From the NCBI GenBank assembly GCA_001023535.1, contig CP011020.1, forward strand, positions 1,902,121 through 1,966,120: a stretch of 64,000 bases of DNA. The letters run 5' to 3'. This DNA comes from Pseudomonas chlororaphis (GTDB lineage Bacteria > Pseudomonadota > Gammaproteobacteria > Pseudomonadales > Pseudomonadaceae). This document shows positions 55,996-64,000 of this stretch, piece after piece. Positions within the stretch are counted from its first letter, which is position 1. Each line of letters opens with the position of its first letter. The notes under the pieces were generated by a model. That model made no database searches and was not told the origin of the DNA. It was given only the letters and a program-made list of their open reading frames with translations. Made by a program: the position numbers and the translations under genes.

Positions 55996-57903
55996 TCAGC
56001 GGGCGATGGCGTGTTTGCGCAGCTTGCGGTAAAGGGTGTTACGGCTGATGCCCAACTGCTCCGCCGTGTTGGTCATGTGCCAGCGCGTCTGCTCCAGCGC
56101 ATTGAGCAACGCCAACCGTTCGGCATCTTCCAGCGGGTGTTCAGTGGCAGGTGCCGGCTCGACTGGCGGCCGCGCCTGACGGATCATCGCCGGCAAGTCC
56201 TCCACGCCAATCCGCCCGTCCTCGCACAGCGCGACGAGGGTGCGCAGCACGTTGCGCAACTGGCGCACATTGCCCGGCCAGTCGAACGCCAGCAGCGCCT
56301 GGCGCGCCGGCTCGTCGAGGGTGACCGTCTCGGCGCCGCGCTCTTCGGCCAGCAGAAAATCCAGCAACTGCGCTTTGTCACCGCGCTCACGCAGCGCCGG
56401 CAGGGGGATTTCCAAGCCGTTGAGCCGGTAATACAGGTCTTCGCGGAAACTGCCATCCTGCACCCGTTCGAACAACTGCCGGTGAGTGGCGCTGATGATG
56501 CGCACGTTCACCGCCTCCGGCTCACCACCGATCGGCACCACCTGCCGATCCTCCAGCACCCGTAGCAACCGGGTCTGCAAGGCCAGGGGCATGTCGCCGA
56601 TCTCGTCCAGGAACAAAGTGCCGCCGTCCGCCTGTTGCAGCTTGCCGCGCATGCCTTCCTTGCGGGCGCCGGTAAAGCTGCCGCCGCGATAGCCGAACAG
56701 CTCGCTCTCGATCAGGCTTTCCGGGATGGCCGCGCAGTTGAGCGCGACGAAGTGTTTCCCGGCACGCTGGCTGGCGTGGTGCACGGCCTTGGCGAAGGCT
56801 TCCTTGCCGGACCCGGTTTCACCGTTGATCAGCAAGGGAACGTCCCGTTCGAAGACCCGCAGCGCCTTGCGAAAATGCGCCTGCAACGACGCATCCCCCA
56901 GGCAGATCCCTGGCAGGCGCGCCGGCTCGCTGGGCTTGAGCGCCGGGGCCAGCGGAACCGGCACGCTACGCGGCTGGCCTCGCAACACGGCAAACAGGTG
57001 CCGACCGTCACGGGTGCGCAACGGCCAGCTGGCACTGGCGTGGGCGCTGGCCCGTCCAAGCAACTCATCCAGCGAACAATCGAAAAAGGCTTCCACCGGC
57101 TGGCCCAGCAAGCCGCCACGAATGTGCCCGAGCAAATTCAGCGCACTCTGGTTCACGGCGCAAATCCGCCCTTCACCGTCGAAGGCCAGCAACCCTTCGC
57201 TGAACAGCCCCACGGACTCGGCCTGCAAATGAAAGCGCAGCAGCCATTGGTTGTCGAAGCAGCGCAGGAAATAGCAACTCTCGATCATCTTGGCCGAGAG
57301 GTTGACCAGCGCCATGGTGTGGAACTGGCTCTGGCGCGACACGTCCGGCCGGGCCGAGGACACGTCGAGCACAGCCAGCAGTTCGCCATGCGGGTCGAAG
57401 ACGGGGCTGGCTGAGCAGGTCAGGCCGGTGTGGCGACCGCGAAAATGTTCTTCCTGGTGGATGGTCAGGGCCTGGCGCTCCACCAGGCAGGTGCCGATGC
57501 CGTTGGTGCCCTCGCAAGCCTCGCTCCAGTCGGCACCGAGCCAGAGGCCGGCCCGTTCGAAGATCTTGCGCTCGCTGGGGGCGGTGACGCAGTTGAGGAT
57601 CACCCCGCGGGCGTCGGTCAGCAACACCGCATGGCCGGCGCCGGAGAGCTGCTGATGCAGGCTGGTCATTTCGTTGCCGGCGATGTGCAGCACCTGTTGC
57701 AGGCGCTCGCGGCTTTCCAGCACCCGGCCATGCTCAAGCACCGTCGGCGCAAGGTTCTGGGCCGGGTCGAGGTGATAATCCTCAAGGCAGCGCAGCCAGG
57801 AACGGGCAATCGACGGATCGCTGCCAGGCCCCTGCAAATGGGCCTTGCCCTGGGTGACCGTCAGGACCTGCTGGGCATGGCGACTCAGATGGTTGCTGTG
57901 CAT
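55996..57903 (-). CDS. eatR: Sigma-54-dependent activator EatR (AcoR-like)
   Basis: 635 residues. N-terminal GAF-type sensor (~80-210, with CEGTNGIGTCLVERQ), then a PAS domain (~235-330) and an AAA+ domain (~335-560): Walker A NGETGSGKEAFAK, Walker B GGTLFLDEIGDMP, with GSFTGA in place of GAFTGA as the sigma-54-contacting loop (FGYRGGSFTGARKEG). The Fis-type HTH at the C-terminus has MTNTAEQLGISRNTLYRKL. It should activate the divergent aldehyde dehydrogenase, eat and eut genes with RNA polymerase-sigma-54, as its P. aeruginosa counterpart does. Effector presumed to be ethanolamine or acetaldehyde (inference). GGGGAG lies ~12 bases upstream of the ATG. Confidence 0.9.
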   Translation of the reverse strand: MHSNHLSRHAQQVLTVTQGKAHLQGPGSDPSIARSWLRCLEDYHLDPAQNLAPTVLEHGRVLESRERLQQVLHIAGNEMTSLHQQLSGAGHAVLLTDARGVILNCVTAPSERKIFERAGLWLGADWSEACEGTNGIGTCLVERQALTIHQEEHFRGRHTGLTCSASPVFDPHGELLAVLDVSSARPDVSRQSQFHTMALVNLSAKMIESCYFLRCFDNQWLLRFHLQAESVGLFSEGLLAFDGEGRICAVNQSALNLLGHIRGGLLGQPVEAFFDCSLDELLGRASAHASASWPLRTRDGRHLFAVLRGQPRSVPVPLAPALKPSEPARLPGICLGDASLQAHFRKALRVFERDVPLLINGETGSGKEAFAKAVHHASQRAGKHFVALNCAAIPESLIESELFGYRGGSFTGARKEGMRGKLQQADGGTLFLDEIGDMPLALQTRLLRVLEDRQVVPIGGEPEAVNVRIISATHRQLFERVQDGSFREDLYYRLNGLEIPLPALRERGDKAQLLDFLLAEERGAETVTLDEPARQALLAFDWPGNVRQLRNVLRTLVALCEDGRIGVEDLPAMIRQARPPVEPAPATEHPLEDAERLALLNALEQTRWHMTNTAEQLGISRNTLYRKLRKHAIAR

Positions 57904-57977
57904 TTCTTATTATTCTCCCCGAAGGACCTGCCTCACTGGAGCAACTGGCGAATATCCAACCGTGAACACCGAACCCC

Positions 57978-58088
57978 GTGGCGAGGGAGCTTGCTCCCGC
58001 TCGACTGCGCAGCAGGCGCAATCGGTGTTGATGCGACAAAAAAGCTTGGGTCTGCTGCGCAGCCCAGCGGGAGCAAGCTCCCTCGCCA
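57978..58088. repeat. REP pair (GTGGCGAGGGAG family)
   Basis: GTGGCGAGGGAGCTTGCTCCCG and the inverse CGGGAGCAAGCTCCCTCGCC, with a longer ~65-bp centre that includes CTGCGCAGCAG. Confidence 0.8.
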
Positions 58089-58188
58089 CAAAAGCTGTCT
58101 TATCACCCAAATACATTTGCCAGAGATTCCGATCGAAGCCCAGCATCCTCCAGCCCAACCGCCTTTGCAATGCTGGCGCGACCCATCG

Positions 58189-58249
58189 GTCACAGGTTGT
58201 GCCAGATACGGCACAAAGTGTCACACCCTGCGTACCGCTATCGTCACAC
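58189..58249. promoter_or_regulatory. Candidate EatR-binding sites
   Basis: TTGTGCC (58197-58203), six bases, GGCACAA (58210-58216) is a perfect 7-bp inverted repeat. GTCACA elements flank it (near 58190, 58220 and 58243). It lies ~100 bp upstream of the sigma-54 promoter, the usual distance for an enhancer bound by an AcoR-type activator. Confidence 0.55.
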
Positions 58250-58312
58250 AACCCATCCGTTTATCCGAGCAACTCCTCCTAAAGTCTTGATTTCCGGGCC
58301 CTGCAAGGCAAT

Positions 58313-58328
58313 GGCCCGCCCTTTGCTC
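58313..58328 (+). promoter_or_regulatory. Sigma-54 promoter of the aldehyde dehydrogenase gene
   Basis: TGGCCCG, four bases, TTGCT: GG and GC are exactly 10 bp apart, as required for -24/-12 recognition. It is 70 bp upstream of the ATG at 58399. Confidence 0.75.
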
Positions 58329-58398
58329 TACGCTTGATTACCGGCGCTCAATTTTGCGCGGCCTCCCGTATAAGCACAAAAGCCAAGGAGAACTCATC

Positions 58399-59919
<1,521 letters not shown>

Positions 59920-59964
59920 GCCCTTGGGGCAAGGCAGGTTCTCCTGCTTTGCCCCTTCGACAGC

Positions 59965-60059
59965 TATCGCGAGCAAGCTCGCTCCCACAGGGATCTGTGG
60001 ATAACTCTTTTTCCAGGGTTGGCAACAGTTCCACTGTGGGAGCGAGCTTGCTCGCGATG
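59965..60059. repeat. REP pair (GTGGGAGCG family), reversed order
   Basis: TATCGCGAGCAAGCTCGCTCCCAC followed ~45 bp later by CTGTGGGAGCGAGCTTGCTC, so the units face in the opposite sense to most doublets. It lies between the aldehyde dehydrogenase gene and the sigma-54 promoter of the permease gene. Confidence 0.85.
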
Positions 60060-60099
60060 GCGCCCTCACTGACAACATCAATTTACCGCCCCAACGCTC

Positions 60100-60114
60100 T
60101 GGCACGAGCCTTGC
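60100..60114 (+). promoter_or_regulatory. Sigma-54 promoter of the ethanolamine permease gene
   Basis: TGGCACG, AGCC, TTGC: an exact match to the -24/-12 consensus TGGCACGN4TTGC, 66 bp upstream of the permease ATG. Confidence 0.85.
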
Positions 60115-60179
60115 GTGCCCGCTCCACAGCAATCCCGAAAGTCCAACAGATCAAACAATAAAAAAGACAGAGAGGACTT

Positions 60180-61550
60180 ATGACTTCTACCACCCAACTC
60201 AAACCCACACTCGGCACCCTGCATTTATGGGGCATTGCCGTCGGCCTGGTGATTTCCGGCGAGTACTTCGGCTGGAGCTATGGCTGGGGCACCGCCGGGA
60301 CCCTGGGGTTCCTCGTCACCGCGCTGATGGTCGCGCTGATGTACACCTGCTTCATCTTCAGCTTCACCGAACTGACCACCGCCATCCCCCATGCGGGCGG
60401 GCCGTTCGCCTACAGCCGGCGGGCGTTTGGCGAAAAAGGCGGACTGATCGCCGGGATCGCCACGTTGATCGAATTCGTCTTTGCGCCACCGGCCATTGCC
60501 ATGGCCATTGGCGCCTACCTCAATGTGCAGTTTCCGGAACTGGACCCCAAGGTCGCGGCGGTCGGCGCGTACGCGGTGTTCATGACCCTGAACATCCTCG
60601 GCGTCAGCATCGCCGCGGCGTTCGAGCTGGTGGTCACCGTGCTGGCGGTGGCCGAATTGCTGGTGTTCATGGGCGTGGTTGCGCCTGGCTTCAGCTTCAG
60701 CAATTTCGTGCTCAACGGCTGGTCCGGTGCAAATGAGTTCAGCCTTGCCTCAATACCGGGCATTTTTGCGGCGATTCCGTTCGCGATCTGGTTCTTCCTC
60801 GCCATCGAAGGCGCGGCCATGGCCGCCGAAGAAGCCAAGGACCCGAAACGCACGATTCCTCGCGCCTATGTCAGCGGCATCCTGACCCTGGTCTTCCTGG
60901 CGATCGGCGTGATGATCATGGCCGGCGGCGTGGGCGACTGGCGGCAACTGTCGAACATCAACGACCCGCTGCCCCAGGCAATGAAAGCCGTGGTCGGCAA
61001 CAATTCGACCTGGATGCACATGCTGGTGTGGATCGGCCTGTTCGGCCTGGTGGCGAGTTTCCACGGGATCATCCTGGGTTACTCGCGGCAGTTCTTCGCC
61101 CTGGCCCGGGCCGGCTACCTGCCGCGGGGCCTGGCGAAACTGTCGCGCTTCCAGACCCCGCACCGGGCAATCCTGGCCGGCGGCGTGATCGGCATCGCGG
61201 CGATCTACAGCGACGGCCTGGTGAACCTGCAGGGCATGAGCCTGACGGCCGCGATGATCACCATGTCGGTGTTCGGCGCCATCGTGATGTACATCATCAG
61301 CATGCTTAGCCTGTTCCGGCTGCGTAAGGTCGAACCGGACCTGGAACGCACCTTCCGCGCACCGGGCTACCCGATCGTGCCGGGCATTGCGCTGTTCCTG
61401 GCCGTGGTCTGCCTGGTGGCGATGGCCTGGTTCAACACCGTGATCGGCCTGGTGTTCCTGGCTTTCATGGTGGTCGGCTACCTGTACTTCCAACTGACCG
61501 CCAAACAACGCTCCAGCGCCCCGGCGGACGCTATGCTCACAGGTATATGA
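60180..61550 (+). CDS. eat: Ethanolamine permease, APC family
   Basis: 456 residues, about twelve transmembrane helices (for example LHLWGIAVGLVISGEYFGWS and VTALMVALMYTCFIFSFTEL). It belongs to the amino acid-polyamine-organocation superfamily: GLVISGEYFGWSYG, SFTELTTAIPHAGGPFAYSRR, FFLAIEGAAMAAEEAKDPKR. The position next to eutBC and eatR, as at P. aeruginosa PA4023, marks it as the ethanolamine transporter. Transcribed from its own sigma-54 promoter. GAGAGGA lies just upstream of the ATG. A REP doublet separates it from eutB. Confidence 0.93.
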   Translation: MTSTTQLKPTLGTLHLWGIAVGLVISGEYFGWSYGWGTAGTLGFLVTALMVALMYTCFIFSFTELTTAIPHAGGPFAYSRRAFGEKGGLIAGIATLIEFVFAPPAIAMAIGAYLNVQFPELDPKVAAVGAYAVFMTLNILGVSIAAAFELVVTVLAVAELLVFMGVVAPGFSFSNFVLNGWSGANEFSLASIPGIFAAIPFAIWFFLAIEGAAMAAEEAKDPKRTIPRAYVSGILTLVFLAIGVMIMAGGVGDWRQLSNINDPLPQAMKAVVGNNSTWMHMLVWIGLFGLVASFHGIILGYSRQFFALARAGYLPRGLAKLSRFQTPHRAILAGGVIGIAAIYSDGLVNLQGMSLTAAMITMSVFGAIVMYIISMLSLFRLRKVEPDLERTFRAPGYPIVPGIALFLAVVCLVAMAWFNTVIGLVFLAFMVVGYLYFQLTAKQRSSAPADAMLTGI

Positions 61551-61609
61551 GGTTGCATCGGCGCCGGGCCGAGGGCCAGGTGCCTGCTATCTGAAAGTGG
61601 ACACTGCCC

Positions 61610-61701
61610 CTGTGGGAGCGAGCTTGCTCGCGATAGCTGTGTATCAGTCGACAAGTATTTTGCTGACACCCTGCTATCGCGAGCAAGCTCGCTCCCACAG
61701 G
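61610..61701. repeat. REP pair (GTGGGAGCG family)
   Basis: Inverted CTGTGGGAGCGAGCTTGCTC units with a ~40-bp centre, inside the presumed eat-eutBC transcript. Confidence 0.85.
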
Positions 61702-61749
61702 GTTACGGGTTGTATTTGAGTTATTTAGAGAACCAGGAGGACACCGCCC

Positions 61750-63144
61750 ATGGCCGGATTCGCCCATTCCGTCGGCGCCCAGACCTATCGCTTCGACAGC
61801 CTCAAGGACCTGATGGCCAAGGCCAGCCCGGCGCGTTCCGGGGATTTGCTCGCTGGCGTCGCGGCGCTCAACGATGGCGAGCGGGTGGCCGCGCAAATGG
61901 CCCTGGCTGACCTGCCCCTCAGCCATTTCCTGCAAGAAATGCTGATTCCTTACGAGAGCGACGAAGTCACCCGGCTGATCGTCGACACCCACGACAAACA
62001 CGCCTTCGCCACCGTCAGCCACCTCACGGTCGGCGGTTTTCGCGACTGGCTGCTCAGCGACGCCGCCGACGAGCACAGCCTGCGCGCCCTGGCCCCCGGC
62101 CTGACGCCGGAAATGGTCGCCGCCGTGTCGAAAATCATGCGCGTGCAAGACCTGGTGCTGGTGGCGCAGAAAATCCGCGTGGTGACGAAATTCCGCGGCA
62201 CCCTCGGCCTGCGCGGGCGCCTGTCCACACGCCTGCAACCCAACCACCCCACCGACGAACCGGCCGGCATCGCCGCAAGCATCCTCGACGGCCTGCTCTA
62301 CGGCAACGGCGACGCCATGATCGGCATCAACCCGGCCACCGACAGCACGGCCTCGATCTGCGCCATGCTGGAAATGCTCGACGCCATCATCCAGCGCTAC
62401 GACATCCCAACCCAAGGCTGTGTGCTGACCCACGTCACCACCTCCATCGAGGCGGCCAACCGGGGCGTGCCCCTGGACCTGGTGTTCCAGTCCATCGCCG
62501 GCACCGAAGCGGCCAACGCCAGTTTCGGCATCAACCTGAACGTGCTGAAAGAAGGCTACGACGCTGGCCTCAGCCTGAACCGCGGCACCCTCGGCAACAA
62601 CCTGATGTATTTCGAAACCGGCCAGGGCAGCGCGCTGTCGGCCAACGCCCACCACGGCGTGGATCAACAGACCTGCGAAACACGGGCCTACGCCGTGGCA
62701 CGGCATTTCAACCCGTTCCTGGTCAATACCGTTGTAGGCTTCATCGGTCCCGAGTACCTGTACAACGGCAAGCAGATCATCCGCGCCGGCCTCGAAGACC
62801 ACTTCTGCGGCAAGTTGCTGGGCGTGCCGATGGGCTGCGACATCTGCTACACCAACCACGCCGAAGCCGACCAGGATGACATGGACACCCTGCTGACCCT
62901 GCTGGGCGTGGCCGGGATCAACTTCATCATGGGCATCCCCGGCTCCGACGACATCATGCTCAACTACCAGACCACCTCGTTCCACGACGCCCTCTACGCC
63001 CGCCAGACCCTGGGCCTGAAGCCGGCGCCGGAGTTCGAGCAATGGTTGGCGAACATGGGCATCTTCACCCAGGCCGACGGCCGGGTGCGGTTTGGCGACA
63101 ACCTGCCACCGGCGTTTCGTCACGCCCTGGCTCACCTGGGATGA
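61750..63144 (+). CDS. eutB: Ethanolamine ammonia-lyase large subunit
   Basis: 464 residues, the usual EutB length. With EutC it forms the adenosylcobalamin-dependent lyase that splits ethanolamine to acetaldehyde and ammonia. TIM-barrel blocks: [80 protein letters not shown], and [26 protein letters not shown] lies eight bases upstream. No cobalamin riboswitch or microcompartment genes are present in the window; Pseudomonas uses the non-compartment pathway. The stop overlaps the eutC start as ATGA. Confidence 0.97.
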   Translation: MAGFAHSVGAQTYRFDSLKDLMAKASPARSGDLLAGVAALNDGERVAAQMALADLPLSHFLQEMLIPYESDEVTRLIVDTHDKHAFATVSHLTVGGFRDWLLSDAADEHSLRALAPGLTPEMVAAVSKIMRVQDLVLVAQKIRVVTKFRGTLGLRGRLSTRLQPNHPTDEPAGIAASILDGLLYGNGDAMIGINPATDSTASICAMLEMLDAIIQRYDIPTQGCVLTHVTTSIEAANRGVPLDLVFQSIAGTEAANASFGINLNVLKEGYDAGLSLNRGTLGNNLMYFETGQGSALSANAHHGVDQQTCETRAYAVARHFNPFLVNTVVGFIGPEYLYNGKQIIRAGLEDHFCGKLLGVPMGCDICYTNHAEADQDDMDTLLTLLGVAGINFIMGIPGSDDIMLNYQTTSFHDALYARQTLGLKPAPEFEQWLANMGIFTQADGRVRFGDNLPPAFRHALAHLG

Positions 63145-63980
63145 GTGACCTGCCGATGGACAAAAAACCAGTCGATTCGCAAAACCCCTGGCTGGAACTG
63201 CGCCGCCTGACCCCGGCGCGCATCGCCCTGGGCCGCACCGGTACCAGCCTGCCGACCCAGGCACAATTGGACTTCCAGTACGCCCATGCCCAGGCACGGG
63301 ACGCGGTGCACCTGGCCTTCGATCACCAGGGCCTTCGCGCACAACTGGCCGAGCGCGGCCGCGAGAGCCTGTTGCTCCACAGCGCCGCCAGCGACCGCAA
63401 CAGCTACCTGCAACGGCCGGACCTGGGCCGCCGCCTGGACGAGGCCTCGGCGCAGACACTGGACGACTACGCGGCCGCCCATCCCGGTGGCGTGGACCTG
63501 GCCATTGTCGTGGCCGACGGCCTGTCGGCGCTGGCGGTGCATCGCCATACCCTGCCCTTCCTGGCGCGCCTGGAGGAACAGCTCGCCGACGACGGCTGGT
63601 CGGTGTCGCCGATCGTCCTGGTGGAACAGGGCCGGGTCGCAGTGGCCGATGAAGTGGCCGAACGGCTCGGCGCCAAAATGTCGGTGATTCTCATCGGCGA
63701 ACGCCCCGGCCTCAGCTCGCCGGACAGCCTGGGGCTGTATTTCACCTACGCCCCCAAGGTGGGGCTGACCGACGCGTACCGCAACTGCATTTCCAACGTC
63801 AGGCTCGAAGGCCTGAGCTACGGCATGGCGGCCCATCGCCTGATCTACCTGATGCGCGAGGCCTGTCGCAGGCAGCTTTCAGGGGTCAATCTGAAGGACG
63901 AAGCCCAGCTCCAAACGCTTGAATCGGAAAATGGTGCCGATATGAAAGGTAATTTCCTACTGATGCCGCCCCGAAGCTGA
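63141..63980 (+). CDS. eutC: Ethanolamine ammonia-lyase small subunit
   Basis: 279 residues from the ATG at 63141, overlapping the eutB stop (ATGA). Family blocks: [23 protein letters not shown], split here as [14 protein letters not shown] then [49 protein letters not shown] for cobalamin contact, and [20 protein letters not shown]. EutC caps the EutB barrel and binds cobalamin from the far side. Last gene in the window; its stop lies 20 bp from the right edge. Confidence 0.96.
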   Translation: MSDLPMDKKPVDSQNPWLELRRLTPARIALGRTGTSLPTQAQLDFQYAHAQARDAVHLAFDHQGLRAQLAERGRESLLLHSAASDRNSYLQRPDLGRRLDEASAQTLDDYAAAHPGGVDLAIVVADGLSALAVHRHTLPFLARLEEQLADDGWSVSPIVLVEQGRVAVADEVAERLGAKMSVILIGERPGLSSPDSLGLYFTYAPKVGLTDAYRNCISNVRLEGLSYGMAAHRLIYLMREACRRQLSGVNLKDEAQLQTLESENGADMKGNFLLMPPRS

Positions 63981-64000
63981 TCCGTACTGCCAATTGCGTT

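Larger units (their letters stand above)
57904..58398. other. Regulatory region between eatR and the aldehyde dehydrogenase gene
   Basis: 495 bp without a gene. It holds a REP-like pair (57978-58088), a palindromic candidate activator site (58197-58216) within a cluster of GTCACA elements, and a -24/-12 promoter (58313-58328). Confidence 0.7.

Noticed and set aside
61551-61749. Cobalamin riboswitch ahead of eutB
   Set aside because: The region is a REP doublet plus a short leader. No GCCACTG-type B12-box was seen.

Overview
This window is chromosomal DNA from a Pseudomonas of the P. fluorescens group. Three things point there. The GC content is high and codon third positions are mostly G or C. 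The gene order follows the known Pseudomonas order ladS-thiD-thiE-hemL, miaB-ybeZ-ybeY-corC-lnt-leuS-lptE-holA and lipA-lipB-dacA-rlpA-mltB-rodA-mrdA-rlmH-rsfS-nadD-proA. Two families of REP-type palindromes, typical of fluorescent pseudomonads, sit between operons. No rRNA, tRNA, CRISPR array, insertion sequence or prophage was seen. The organisation is core chromosome throughout, apart from one large inverted repeat near 33.7-34.4 kb.

Layout. 0-9.1 kb: a 5'-truncated gene of unknown function, the helicase hrpB, a small lipoprotein, the metal exporter fieF, a DUF6515 secreted protein, an unknown lipoprotein, an Lrp/AsnC regulator, DUF2788 and rluE. 9.2-15 kb: AMP nucleosidase, an AidB-like acyl-CoA dehydrogenase and the hybrid kinase LadS. 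15.2-19.3 kb: thiD, thiE, hemL, a Sel1-repeat protein and DUF1820. 19.4-31.2 kb: tRNA modification (miaB), ribosome maturation and RNA metabolism (ybeZ, ybeY), corC, lipoprotein acylation (lnt), leuS, lptE, holA and the ribosome-rescue gene arfA. 31.3-45.9 kb: peptidoglycan and lipoate genes. These are two MltB-type lytic transglycosylases, ldcA, dacA, rlpA and the rodA/mrdA elongation pair, with lipA/lipB and rlmH/rsfS/nadD/proA in the same long leftward run. 46-55.8 kb: mpg, a DedA-PAP2 fusion, a Lon-N protein, a CidA/CidB pair, a MaoC hydratase, a lipoprotein joining MORN repeats to a C13 (caspase-fold) peptidase, an atypical SDR, a YceK lipoprotein, ubiX and mpl. 56-64 kb: an ethanolamine catabolic module (sigma-54 activator EatR, aldehyde dehydrogenase, ethanolamine permease, eutB, eutC).

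How they work together. Much of the window serves the cell envelope: PBP2/RodA elongation, the RlpA/MltB hydrolases, DacA trimming, LdcA and Mpl recycling, and Lnt and LptE for outer-membrane biogenesis. The last 8 kb is a self-contained nitrogen/carbon module. Ethanolamine is imported, split by the cobalamin-dependent lyase EutBC to acetaldehyde and ammonia, and the acetaldehyde is oxidised to acetate. Two good -24/-12 promoters and a palindromic candidate activator site can be read directly.

The observations most worth a second look are: a 13-bp hairpin inside arfA, expected from the nonstop-mRNA feedback mechanism; the MORN-C13 peptidase lipoprotein; the ~0.7-kb inverted repeat; a leftward-facing intrinsic terminator next to a possible unannotated small gene beside lrp; and a hairpin covering the ribosome-binding region of the YdcF-like gene.
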